A DNA stretch of 64,000 bases from contig NZ_QUSW01000004.1 in NCBI RefSeq assembly GCF_003852895.1, positions 1-64,000 of the forward strand, read 5' to 3'. The notes beneath the pieces are model-generated. The model was given only the letters and a program-made list of their open reading frames with translations. It was not told where the DNA came from and did no database searches. Both the position numbers and the translations under genes were made by a program. Each line of letters starts with the position of its first letter. Position 1 is the stretch's first letter. This DNA is from Rhizobacter terrae (lineage in GTDB: Bacteria; Pseudomonadota; Gammaproteobacteria; Burkholderiales; Burkholderiaceae_C). Below, piece after piece: positions 17,126 through 26,843 of this stretch.

Positions 17126-18397
17126 TCAGGCGGTGGAGCCCGCCTGCGCGGCGAGCCGTTGGCGGCGCATGCCGCGGAAATGGACGATGGCGAGCACGAG
17201 GCCCACGAGCTGCAGGGCCGAGCACAGGTAGAACGGCGAGCCGGTGCGCCAGTCACCCGGCGGCAGGTGCGACACCATGGCCAGCAGCGGCGGCCCCAGC
17301 AGAGGCGCGACGACCGACGTGAGGCTGTTGAGCGAACTCACGGCGCCCATGGTCTGGCCCTGCATGTCGGCGCCCGCGGCGCTGCTGATGATGCTCTGGA
17401 ACGAGGCCGCGACGGCAAAGCCGAGGAAGTTGAGCACGATGATGGCGTACATCATCCAGCCCTCGGGCGCGGCGCCGTAGGCGAAGTAGGCCAGCGTCGA
17501 CGACACCAGCCCGATGACCGCCAGGCGCTGCGGCGTGTAGCGCTTGAGCAGCTTGCCCAGCAGCACGCCCTGCACGATGACCGACACCACGCCCACCACG
17601 GCGAGCGACACGCCGTTGAGGTACGGCGTCCAGCCGAACTTGAACGAGGTGTAGAGCACCCAGCTCGTGTAGAGGATGAACTGCGCCAGGCCGGTGAAGG
17701 CCAGCACGGCCACCAGGAGGCCGGCGCCATGCAGCTGGGTCAGTGCTGTCAGCGCGTTGATCGGGTTGGCCCGCTTCCATTCGAACGGGCGTCGCCGGTC
17801 GGCCGGCAGGGATTCAGGCAGCACGAAGTAGCCATAGCCCAGGTTCAGCAGCGCCAGTCCGCCCGCCACGAAGAACGGCAGGTGCGGGTTGTGTTCGCCC
17901 AGGAATCCACCCAGCATCGGCCCGAGGATGAAGCCCACGCCGAACATCGCGCCCAGGAGGCCGAAGCGGCGGGCGCGTTCTTCAGGCGGCGTGATGTCGG
18001 CCACGTAGGCATTGGCCACGGCGATGTTGGATTGCATTGCGCCGCCCACCAGGCGAACGGCCACCAGCATCCACAAGGCCGTGCTCAACGCGGTCGCGAA
18101 GAAGTTGATCGCCAGTCCGCAGAAGCCCAGCAGCAACACCGGCCGGCGGCCGTAGCGGTCAGACAGGGCACCCAGGATCGGCGAGCCGAAGAAGTTGGCG
18201 ATGCCGAAAGCGAAGGTCACCGCCATGTACCAGTACGACTGCTCGGCCTTCGAGCTGGTGAAGGTACCCACCAGTACCGGCAGCACTGGGATGATCAGGC
18301 CGATCGAGATCATGTCGATCAGCACGGTGAGCATGATGAAGCGCATGGCCGCCGGCCGTTTGGCGGCTTCGGGGGAGATGGCTTCGGCGTGGGACAT
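17126..18397 (-). CDS. MFS efflux transporter, TetA/DHA1 type
   Basis: A 423-residue major facilitator with twelve predicted membrane helices. Family features include the loop 2-3 motif [16 protein letters not shown] and [33 protein letters not shown], the antiporter pattern shared by tetracycline/drug-proton exporters. The start [11 protein letters not shown] at 18397 was preferred over an upstream ATG because it gives a family-like N-terminus. It lies between guaB and guaA, just after the guaB terminator, and overlaps the guaA leader closely. The substrate is unknown; a purine or nucleoside analogue exporter is a possibility suggested only by location. Confidence 0.9.
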   Translation of the reverse strand: MSHAEAISPEAAKRPAAMRFIMLTVLIDMISIGLIIPVLPVLVGTFTSSKAEQSYWYMAVTFAFGIANFFGSPILGALSDRYGRRPVLLLGFCGLAINFFATALSTALWMLVAVRLVGGAMQSNIAVANAYVADITPPEERARRFGLLGAMFGVGFILGPMLGGFLGEHNPHLPFFVAGGLALLNLGYGYFVLPESLPADRRRPFEWKRANPINALTALTQLHGAGLLVAVLAFTGLAQFILYTSWVLYTSFKFGWTPYLNGVSLAVVGVVSVIVQGVLLGKLLKRYTPQRLAVIGLVSSTLAYFAYGAAPEGWMMYAIIVLNFLGFAVAASFQSIISSAAGADMQGQTMGAVSSLNSLTSVVAPLLGPPLLAMVSHLPPGDWRTGSPFYLCSALQLVGLVLAIVHFRGMRRQRLAAQAGSTA

Positions 18398-18412
18398 GGA
18401 CTCGGTTTGTCG

Positions 18413-18452
18413 AAAAGGAAAAATCCTCATCCCGGCGCTCGCCAGGATGAGG
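18413..18452 (-). terminator. Rho-independent terminator of guaB
   Basis: On the minus strand CCTCATCC and GGATGAGG form an eight-base-pair stem (18445-18452 with 18425-18432), followed by ATTTTTCCTTTT. It begins about 20 bp after the guaB stop codon and ends just before the MFS start. Confidence 0.85.
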
Positions 18453-18472
18453 CGCTTGGCGAGGCCGAGGCC

Positions 18473-19974
<1,502 letters not shown>

Positions 19975-20097
19975 CGGATGCGGAACAAGTTCACACCTTG
20001 GCGCTTCGTCACATCCTGGTTACCTGTGGCGGATTGCACACCCCGACTACACTGCCGGCATCGGCGAACCGCCGCCAAGTCCCCCCTTGCCCACACC

Positions 20098-20589
20098 ATG
20101 CGCCGATTGACTGTCGTCCTCGTTTCCGCCCTCGTCGGCGCCACGCTGGCCATGCCGGCGGCTGCCCAGTGGAAGTGGCGCAGCAAGACCGGGCAGATCC
20201 AGTACAGCGACACCCCGCCCCCGGCCGGCACGCCGGACCAGGACATCCTGCAGCGGCCCAACAGCGGCCAGCAGCGCCGCGTGCTGTCGCCGGTCGCGGC
20301 CAGCGCGGCGTCCGGTGCCGCCAGCGGCGCCCGCGTCGACCCGGAACTCGAGGCCAAGCGAAAGAAGGGCGAGCAGGACGAGGCCGCCAAGAAGAAGGCG
20401 GAAGACGACAAGCTCGCCGCCCAGCGCGCCGAGAACTGTGCCCGTGCCAAGAGCTACCAGCGCACCCTGGACGAAGGCGGCCGCATCGCCCGCACCAACG
20501 ACAAGGGCGAGCGCGAGATCCTGGACGACAAGCAGCGGGCGGAAGAAGCCCGCCGCGCACGCGACGTCATCAACAGCGAGTGCAAGTAA
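20098..20589 (+). CDS. DUF4124 domain-containing periplasmic protein
   Basis: A 163-residue protein with a signal peptide (MRRLTVVLVSALVGATLAMP, cleavage AAA-Q), directly followed by the short DUF4124 signature QWKWRSKTGQIQYSDTPPP, a small beta unit found in many secreted proteobacterial proteins. The rest is a highly charged Lys/Glu/Ala-rich helical region (about 85-163) that could form a coiled coil. It ends in NSECK with a cysteine; another cysteine is at ENCARAK. It is transcribed divergently from guaB and convergently with rnfH. The function is unknown. The ATG at 20098 was chosen because it gives the signal peptide. Confidence 0.85.
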   Translation: MRRLTVVLVSALVGATLAMPAAAQWKWRSKTGQIQYSDTPPPAGTPDQDILQRPNSGQQRRVLSPVAASAASGAASGARVDPELEAKRKKGEQDEAAKKKAEDDKLAAQRAENCARAKSYQRTLDEGGRIARTNDKGEREILDDKQRAEEARRARDVINSECK

Positions 20590-20602
20590 GACGGTCCTCG
20601 AC

Positions 20603-20623
20603 GGCCGGGCCCGGCGCCCGGCC
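20603..20623. terminator. GC-rich hairpin between convergent DUF4124 gene and rnfH
   Basis: GGCCGGGC (20603-20610) and GCCCGGCC (20616-20623) form an eight-base-pair stem with a five-base loop in the short gap between the two converging genes. No U-run follows on either side, so its efficiency as an intrinsic terminator is doubtful. Confidence 0.45.
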
Positions 20624-20961
20624 TAGTGGCTTTCGCGCGCCTTCTTCTGCGCTTCCCGCGCCTTCACCGTCTCGCGGTGGCTCTGGTAGCGCTGGCGACG
20701 CGCCTCCTTCGGATCGACCTTCAGCGGCCGGTAGACCTCCACGCGATCGGCATCGCGCAAGACATCGCCAGGCTGCCTGAGCTTGCCCCACACGCCCAGC
20801 TTCGCCTGGGTCGGGTCGATCTCCGGATGGCGGTCGATGACGCCGCTGGCCTGCAGCGCTTCCAGCACGGTCGCGCCGGCCGGGAGCACCAGGTCCACCT
20901 GGTCCACCACCCGCGGCCCGGGGCTGTAGGCCACCACCACGCGGATGTCAGCGCTCGCCAT
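20623..20961 (-). CDS. rnfH: RnfH family ubiquitin-like protein
   Basis: A 112-residue protein of the RnfH (UPF0125, beta-grasp) family: VVVAYSPGPRVVDQVDLVLP at the N-terminus, a GVWGKL core and DRVEVYRPLKVDPKEARRQR near the C-terminus, then a basic tail. The ATG at 20961 has GGAGCAGG upstream and overlaps the end of the ratA-like gene by 14 bp, so the two are translationally linked, as in many proteobacteria (ratA-rnfH, formerly pasT-pasI). Its biochemical role is not firmly established. Confidence 0.93.
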   Translation of the reverse strand: MASADIRVVVAYSPGPRVVDQVDLVLPAGATVLEALQASGVIDRHPEIDPTQAKLGVWGKLRQPGDVLRDADRVEVYRPLKVDPKEARRQRYQSHRETVKAREAQKKARESH

Positions 20962-21391
20962 AGACCTGCTCCGCACGCTTGACGAAGCTGTCCACGAAGG
21001 TGTTTGCGATGCGGTCGAACACCGGGCTCACCAAGGCCTCCAGCGCCGGGTTGGCGAATGCGTAGGCCATGTCGAACTCGATCTTGCAGGTGTTCTCGCT
21101 GGAGCCCACGCGGGTGAACTTCCAGGTGCCGTCCAGCTTGGAGAACGGGCCATCCACCAGCGAGACCTTGACCATCGTGTCCTTCACATGCTCGTTGCGG
21201 GTGGTGAAGGCATGGCGCAACCCGGCGTAGTGGATGTGCAGCCGCGCGGTCATGCCACCCTCGTGGGTTTCAAGAACTTCCGCCTTGTCGCACCAGGGCA
21301 GGAACTTCGGATAGTCCTTGATCCCGGTGACCAATTCGTACATCTCGTGCGGCGAGTACCAGAGCAGAACGGACTTCTTGACGTGCTTCAT
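20948..21391 (-). CDS. ratA: RatA/COQ10-type START-domain protein
   Basis: A 147-residue polyketide-cyclase/START-domain protein. The pattern [19 protein letters not shown] and [16 protein letters not shown] is characteristic of the RatA/Coq10 family, whose members bind lipophilic ligands such as ubiquinone; RatA in E. coli was reported as a toxin acting on ribosome assembly, a view that is disputed. It overlaps rnfH and is divergent from smpB with only a 35-bp gap to the smpB start, the common betaproteobacterial arrangement. The label as a toxin should be treated cautiously. Confidence 0.92.
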   Translation of the reverse strand: MKHVKKSVLLWYSPHEMYELVTGIKDYPKFLPWCDKAEVLETHEGGMTARLHIHYAGLRHAFTTRNEHVKDTMVKVSLVDGPFSKLDGTWKFTRVGSSENTCKIEFDMAYAFANPALEALVSPVFDRIANTFVDSFVKRAEQVYGER

Positions 21392-21426
21392 ACAATGGGT
21401 CGATTGTATTGAGCGCAGTTGCCGAC

Positions 21427-21885
21427 ATGTCCATCGCGGAAAACCGCCGAGCGCGGTTCGACTACCACATCACCGAACGCTTCGAGGCGGGCATGGTCCT
21501 GCAGGGCTGGGAGATCAAGGCCGTGCGTGCGGGGCAGGTCCAGCTGACCGACGGCTACGTGGTCATCCGCGACGGGGAGCTGTACCTCATCGGCTGCCGC
21601 ATCAACGCCCTGCGCAGCGCCTCCACCCACGTCAATCCGGAGGCCGACCGGACCAAGAAGCTGCTCATGCACAAGGAGGAGATCCGCCGCCTCATCGGCA
21701 AGGTGGAGCAAAAGGGCTTCACCCTCGTGCCGCTGGACCTGCACTACAAGGGCGGCCGGGTGAAGGCCGAGATCGCCCTGGCCAAGGGCAAGGCCGAGCA
21801 TGACAAGCGCGACACCGAGAAGAAGAAGGACTGGGAGCGCGAGAAAGGCCGGCTGATGCGGCACAAGGTGTCCAGCAAGTCCTGA
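21427..21885 (+). CDS. smpB: SsrA-binding protein
   Basis: SmpB binds tmRNA and brings it to stalled ribosomes. The 152-residue protein has [20 protein letters not shown] at its start, [14 protein letters not shown] and the basic C-terminal tail rich in [13 protein letters not shown] that enters the mRNA channel. The ATG at 21427 gives the usual N-terminal length; an in-frame TTG at 21409 would add six residues. No ssrA gene is visible next to it. Confidence 0.96.
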   Translation: MSIAENRRARFDYHITERFEAGMVLQGWEIKAVRAGQVQLTDGYVVIRDGELYLIGCRINALRSASTHVNPEADRTKKLLMHKEEIRRLIGKVEQKGFTLVPLDLHYKGGRVKAEIALAKGKAEHDKRDTEKKKDWEREKGRLMRHKVSSKS

Positions 21886-21919
21886 CCCTCCACCGGCGCG
21901 CGACACCCCCTTTTGGCGG

Positions 21920-21948
21920 TTCGATCCGCCGCGATGCGCCGCTATAGT
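21920..21948 (+). promoter_or_regulatory. Possible promoter of the DUF4132-MoxR-VWA operon
   Basis: TATAGT at 21943-21948 is a good -10 candidate 46 bases before the start codon. The best -35 at 17-bp spacing is the weak TTCGAT at 21920-21925, which sits inside a GGCGG/CCGCC inverted repeat (21915-21930). The assignment is tentative. Confidence 0.35.
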
Positions 21949-21993
21949 TCGCGCCACGCACGAACAATCCAGCGCATCACCAGGGGGGTCGAG

Positions 21994-24900
21994 ATGCTGA
22001 AATGGGTCGGAAAGATTCTGGGCGCTTCCGGGAACACGCCCGAGGGCATACCGGACGCATGGGCCAGGGTGCTTGAAAAATGGCTCGAGCGCGTCGACAA
22101 GCTGACGCCGGACAAGTCGCCCCAGGGCCTGGCGCAAGACATCCGCAGCTACCTCTTCACCGGCGAGCCGCTCGCTGTCCTGAACACGGTGGCACAGCAT
22201 GAGGCCATCGCCAAGTCGCTGCACCTGGAGGGCTACTTCAGCCACCTGCCCGACGGCGCCGACAAGCTCCCCGATTTCTACGAACATTTCGAGGCATTGC
22301 CGCCGGCGACAGGCCTGCGCTGGGCCAGGTTGATGGAGGCCAGCCTCTCGAAACGGCAATGGACGCCCCGCTTCCAGTTCCCGGCGGGCCGGCATTGGCC
22401 CGAGGTCCTGCTGATCCACAACACGGGGCAAAGCGTCAACACCTGGTCGAACCGGTGGCAGGCCGGGGCATTGACGGCGCTGGCCCTCGAGGCGCTGCTC
22501 GCCGAAGACGGCCAGCCTGCCTGGGCCGTCGTGCTGTCGGCCTTCGCCACGCCCGTCAGCTCCGGCTACGGCGTGGAATACCGGCTGAAAATGGCGCGCC
22601 AGATCCGGGGCTTCGCCGATGCGCTGGACCGGCACCTCGAACACATCCGCCCGCTGCTGCTGCCGGCCGCCGTCGACCAGCGGCTGCACATGCTGGCCAT
22701 GCTCGAAACGGCCCAGGTGTCCACGCTGGATCGCCTGGCCGCAGAGCTCGCCGAACTCTCCACGGTCAGCAGCAAGCAGGTGCGCGCCGCCGCCGAAGTG
22801 CTGCTGCGCAAGTGCGGCGACGTCGTGGCCGAGCCCTTGAAGTCGCTGGGCACGAAGGCCAAGCCGGAACAGCGCCAGCATGCCTTGCGCCTGCTCATGG
22901 CGCTGGGCAAGGAGCGCAAGCAGGACGCGTGGTCCACCTTCGCGCGCGAGACCGCGGGTGCCGACAAGGCGCCGTCGGTGTCGGGCCTGCTCATCGAGTG
23001 GGACGGCAGCGACGAGACCGCCGTGGCAGCCGCGGAAGCCGTGGCCTACGACTACACCGTTCCCGTCATCGACTGGTCGCCGCAGGCCAACGCGGTGCCG
23101 GACGCCTCGCTGAAACGCCTGTTCGACGAAATCGACCAGGCCATCGTCCGCGAGAACGAAGAGCAGCGCCAGCGCAACGAGCAGGCCAAGGCCCAGGGCC
23201 ACAACTGGGGCCTGCGGCAGATCACGCGCCTGACCGATCGCGATGCCCGGGATCTGCGCCAGTACCTCGCCTCGCCCGAGGCGAAGCCGCCCAAGCGGCC
23301 ACAGGACATGCAAGTCAGCAACCATGCCTGGCCGGCGATCGAGCGCCTGGCCCTGGACGACGGGCTGACTCCCGTGGCAACGCTCAAGCTGCTGCTGTTC
23401 TTCGGGCTGGATGCAAACCACCACCAGGGTTCGCTGGCGCACCAGATGGCTCACGCCATCAACGCCATGCACCAGAAGACTGGCCGGCCGAGCCTGCTGG
23501 AGTTCGCGCTGATGCTCGACGAGAGTGGGTTGTCGGGCAAGGCGATCCTCATCAGCTACTGCAACTCCTGGGGCCAGCCCTTCGCCTCGGGCTGGGCGAC
23601 CGACGCCGTGTGGCCGTACTTCGCGCACCACGTCGACCTGCTGGTGCAGACGCTCACGGCGAACACGTCACAGAACTACTGGTTCGACCGCTCCGGGCTC
23701 TTCCGGGCCATCGCCCTGCTGCCCTCGCCGCCGCCGGCCTTGGTCAACGCCCTGTTCAGCCTGGCGCTGGGCACCGCCAAGACCGACCGCATCGCCGCGC
23801 AGGACGCGCTGCAGAACCTGCCGGGCAAGGAGGCACGCATCATCGCAGCCCTGGCCGACGGCAAGTCCGAAACCCGCGCCGTGGCCGCAACCTGGCTCGC
23901 GCGGCTTCGCCACGAAGGCGCCATTCCCGCGCTGGAACAGGCCGTTGCCAAGGAAAAGCACGACGTCGCCAAGGGCGCCATGCTCGACGCCTTGCAGGCC
24001 CTGGGACGGCCGGTGGAGAAGTACCTCGACCGCAAGGCGCTCGCCGCGGAAGCCACTAAGACGCTGGCCAAGGGCGTGCCGGCGGACCTCGCCTGGTTCC
24101 CCTGGAGCGCCTTGCCGCCCGTGCGCTGGAACGACACGCCAGACAGCGTGCCCGTCGACGTGCTGCGCATGTTCATCGTGCAGGCCTTCAAGCAGAAAAC
24201 GCCCGAGCCCAATGCCGTCCTGCGCAAGTTCTGCGGCATGTTCGAGCCGCGCGACCGCGAGGCCTTCGGCCAGTTCGTGCTGGAGACCTGGCTGCGCGAG
24301 GACGTGCGGCCGATCTCTGCGGACGAGGCCATGAAGCAAGCCGTCTCCCAGGCGCAGTCCACCCATCGCTGGATGGCGCAGTCGCCGCAGTACTACCAGA
24401 ACGATCCGAAGCTCGGCAAGTCGGTGGAAGAGCTCACCGCGATGTTCCTGCCCGCGCTGATGCGGCAACCGGCGGGCTCGGCCATCGCCAGCAAGGGCGT
24501 CCTCGCGGTGGCGGCGGCCTGTGCGGCCGAACGTGCCGCACCACCGGTGCAGCGCTACCTCAAGGAGTGGTATGGCACGCGCGCTGCGCACGGCAAGGCG
24601 CTGATCGCCATGCTCGCGTGGATCGAGCACCCCAGCGCCACGCAGTTGATGCTGTCCATCGGCAGCCGCTTCCGAACCAAGAGCTTCCAGGAAGAGGCCA
24701 CGCGCCAGGCCGAAGCACTGGCCGATCGCCGCGGCTGGACGTTGGCGGAACTGGCCGACCGCACCGTGCCTTCAGGCGGATTCGACGAGACCGGCACGCT
24801 GGAACTCAGCTTCGGCGGCCGCACCTTCACCGCCCGCCTGCTGCCCGACTTCAAGGTCGAGCTCTACAACCCCGAAGGCAAGAAGATCGCCGCGCTGCCG

Positions 24901-25731
24901 GAACCGCGGCAGGATGACGATGCGGAGCTGGCCAAGGAGGCGAAGAAGGCCTTCAGCGCCGCGAAGAAGGAAATCAAGAGCATCGTCGACCTGCAGACAG
25001 AGCGCCTCTACGAGGCCTTGTGCACCGAGCGCGACTGGCCTTTCGCCGACTGGCGCGACTACCTGCAGCAGCACCCGGTGCTGCGCCACCTGGTGCAGCG
25101 GCTGGTGTGGGTCGAGCACGCGGACGGCCGCACGCTGCGCAGCTTCCGCCCGCTGGACGATGGCACGCTCACCGACCGCGACGACAACGAGGTGCAACTG
25201 GGCGACGACGCGCGCGTGCGCGTGGCCCACGACTCCGTGCTCGGTGCCGACGAGGTCCAGGCCTGGCTGCAGCACCTGGCGGACTACGAGATCAAGCCGC
25301 TCTTCCAGCAGCTCGGCAAGGGCGTCTACACCCTGCCCGAGGACAAGCAGCAGGCCGATGCCATCAAGGACTTCGAAGGCCATTTGCTGGAAGCCTTCGC
25401 ACTGCGCGGCCGCGCACTCAAGCTGGGCTACACCCGCGGTCCGGCGGAGGACGGCGGCTGGTTCCACGTCTATCAGAAACGCTTCCCGACGCTGGGCCTG
25501 GAAGCGGTGCTGGAGTTCACCGGCAACCCGTTGCCGGAGGAGAACCGCACCGTCGCCCTGATGAACATGTCCTTCGGCAAGACCGGCGCAGAAGACCGAT
25601 GGCAGCGCGCGAACCTGCCGCTCAAGCAGATTCCGAAGGTGCTGCTGTCCGAGTGCTACAACGACCTGCGCCTGATCGCAGCCGACGGTCCGGGGTTCGA
25701 CGCCGAGTGGCGCAAGAAAAGCGAGTACTGA
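21994..25731 (+). CDS. DUF4132 domain-containing protein (YehI/MolR-like)
   Basis: A 1245-residue soluble protein with no signal or membrane segment. The middle carries HEAT-like helical repeats (for example AVAATWLARLRHEGAIPALEQA near residue 635). The C-terminal DUF4132 region (about 930-1210) contains SFGGRTFTARLLPDFKVEL, a RDWPFADWRDYLQQHPVLRHL block and FPTLGLEAVLEFTGNPLPEE. Size and order match E. coli YehI (about 1210 residues). No WGR domain is apparent at the N-terminus. The start has GGGGGG eight bases upstream. It opens a five-gene operon; the next gene starts one base after its stop. The molecular role is unknown. In the analogous E. coli locus it was once named as a molybdate regulator, but evidence is thin. 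It could be the scaffold or sensor for the downstream ATPase. Confidence 0.9.
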   Translation: MLKWVGKILGASGNTPEGIPDAWARVLEKWLERVDKLTPDKSPQGLAQDIRSYLFTGEPLAVLNTVAQHEAIAKSLHLEGYFSHLPDGADKLPDFYEHFEALPPATGLRWARLMEASLSKRQWTPRFQFPAGRHWPEVLLIHNTGQSVNTWSNRWQAGALTALALEALLAEDGQPAWAVVLSAFATPVSSGYGVEYRLKMARQIRGFADALDRHLEHIRPLLLPAAVDQRLHMLAMLETAQVSTLDRLAAELAELSTVSSKQVRAAAEVLLRKCGDVVAEPLKSLGTKAKPEQRQHALRLLMALGKERKQDAWSTFARETAGADKAPSVSGLLIEWDGSDETAVAAAEAVAYDYTVPVIDWSPQANAVPDASLKRLFDEIDQAIVRENEEQRQRNEQAKAQGHNWGLRQITRLTDRDARDLRQYLASPEAKPPKRPQDMQVSNHAWPAIERLALDDGLTPVATLKLLLFFGLDANHHQGSLAHQMAHAINAMHQKTGRPSLLEFALMLDESGLSGKAILISYCNSWGQPFASGWATDAVWPYFAHHVDLLVQTLTANTSQNYWFDRSGLFRAIALLPSPPPALVNALFSLALGTAKTDRIAAQDALQNLPGKEARIIAALADGKSETRAVAATWLARLRHEGAIPALEQAVAKEKHDVAKGAMLDALQALGRPVEKYLDRKALAAEATKTLAKGVPADLAWFPWSALPPVRWNDTPDSVPVDVLRMFIVQAFKQKTPEPNAVLRKFCGMFEPRDREAFGQFVLETWLREDVRPISADEAMKQAVSQAQSTHRWMAQSPQYYQNDPKLGKSVEELTAMFLPALMRQPAGSAIASKGVLAVAAACAAERAAPPVQRYLKEWYGTRAAHGKALIAMLAWIEHPSATQLMLSIGSRFRTKSFQEEATRQAEALADRRGWTLAELADRTVPSGGFDETGTLELSFGGRTFTARLLPDFKVELYNPEGKKIAALPEPRQDDDAELAKEAKKAFSAAKKEIKSIVDLQTERLYEALCTERDWPFADWRDYLQQHPVLRHLVQRLVWVEHADGRTLRSFRPLDDGTLTDRDDNEVQLGDDARVRVAHDSVLGADEVQAWLQHLADYEIKPLFQQLGKGVYTLPEDKQQADAIKDFEGHLLEAFALRGRALKLGYTRGPAEDGGWFHVYQKRFPTLGLEAVLEFTGNPLPEENRTVALMNMSFGKTGAEDRWQRANLPLKQIPKVLLSECYNDLRLIAADGPGFDAEWRKKSEY

Positions 25732-25732
25732 G

Positions 25733-26833
25733 ATGAGCATTCCCACCCAGGCCATCCTGCGGGCGCCCGCCGAGCAACTTCACGCCGAGGAGCTGGCCCG
25801 GCTGGTGCAGACCGACACCGGCGCCAAGCCCGAGGGCTGGCGGTTGTCTCCACGCGCCGTGCGCGCCTTCGTCGTGGGCGACGACAAGCTCGGCGTGAAG
25901 CGCAAGTTCTTCGGCGACGACGCACTCATCGACCGCTGCATCGTCACGCTGATGAGCGACCGCGGCCTGCTGCTGGTGGGCGAGCCCGGCACCGCCAAAT
26001 CCATGCTGTCGGAGCTGCTGTGCGCGGCCATCTCGGGCCGCACGGGCTGCGTCATCCAGGGCACCGCTGGCACCACCGAGGACCAGATCAAGTATTCCTG
26101 GAACTACGCCCTGCTGCTGGCCGAAGGCCCGACGCCGAGGGCCCTGGTGCGTGGCCCGATGTTCGAGGCCATGCGCGACGGCATGCTGTGCCGCTTCGAG
26201 GAAGTCACGCGGGTCCAGCCGGAGATCCAGGACAGCCTGATCAGCCTGCTGTCGGAGAAGCTGCTGCACGTGCCCGAGCTGGACGGCGACGACGGCATGG
26301 TGTTCGCAGCGCGCGGCTTCAACGTACTGGCCACCGCGAACATCCGCGACCGCGGCGTGCACGAGATGTCCAGCGCCTTGAAGCGCCGCTTCAACTTCGA
26401 GACGGTGCGCCCCATTTCCGACCGCAAGCTGGAGACGCAGCTCGTGCGCGAGCAGACCGAGGCGCTGCTCAAGCGCGCCCGCGTGGAGGTGGAATTGCAG
26501 CCGGACGTGGTGGACTTGCTCGTCACCGCCTTCCACGACCTGCGCCAGGGCGTCACGTCCGAAGGCATCGTCGTGGAGAAACCGACCGCGGTCATGTCCT
26601 CGGCCGAAGCGGTGTCGGTGGGCTATGCGGCCTGCCTGGACGCCCACTACTTCGGCGACGGCAACGTGGCCGGCGAGCACATCGCGCGGCAGCTGATCGG
26701 CACCGTGCTCAAGGACAACCCCGACGACGGCAAGAAGCTGCGCCACTACTTCGACGTGGTGGTCAAGCAGCGCGCACAGCGCCACGCGCAGTGGAAGCGC
26801 GTGCTGGAGGCGCGGCGCGAACTCGACCGCTGA
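25733..26833 (+). CDS. MoxR-type AAA ATPase (YehL-like)
   Basis: A 366-residue AAA+ ATPase of the MoxR branch. Walker A is GEPGTAKS (83-90). The Walker B region reads CRFEEVTRVQPEIQDSL, so the usual DE is EE (Glu156-Glu157). Sensor 1 is VLATANIRDRG with Asn203, and the arginine-finger region is SALKRRFNFE. MoxR ATPases act as chaperones that remodel partners, often together with VWA proteins that carry a MIDAS site; such a VWA gene lies two genes downstream. The start codon follows the DUF4132 stop by a single base, indicating tight coupling. E. coli YehL is of nearly identical length (about 362). Partners and targets are unknown. Confidence 0.92.
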   Translation: MSIPTQAILRAPAEQLHAEELARLVQTDTGAKPEGWRLSPRAVRAFVVGDDKLGVKRKFFGDDALIDRCIVTLMSDRGLLLVGEPGTAKSMLSELLCAAISGRTGCVIQGTAGTTEDQIKYSWNYALLLAEGPTPRALVRGPMFEAMRDGMLCRFEEVTRVQPEIQDSLISLLSEKLLHVPELDGDDGMVFAARGFNVLATANIRDRGVHEMSSALKRRFNFETVRPISDRKLETQLVREQTEALLKRARVEVELQPDVVDLLVTAFHDLRQGVTSEGIVVEKPTAVMSSAEAVSVGYAACLDAHYFGDGNVAGEHIARQLIGTVLKDNPDDGKKLRHYFDVVVKQRAQRHAQWKRVLEARRELDR

Positions 26834-26843
26834 TCGACCGCCG

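Noticed and set aside
20948-21391. RatA-RnfH as a toxin-antitoxin module
   Set aside because: The pair is a conserved housekeeping arrangement near smpB; family naming as toxin-antitoxin is not well supported and nothing here adds to it.
21886-21993. ssrA (tmRNA) gene next to smpB
   Set aside because: The gap after smpB is only about 100 bp and shows no tRNA-like ends or tag-encoding reading frame.
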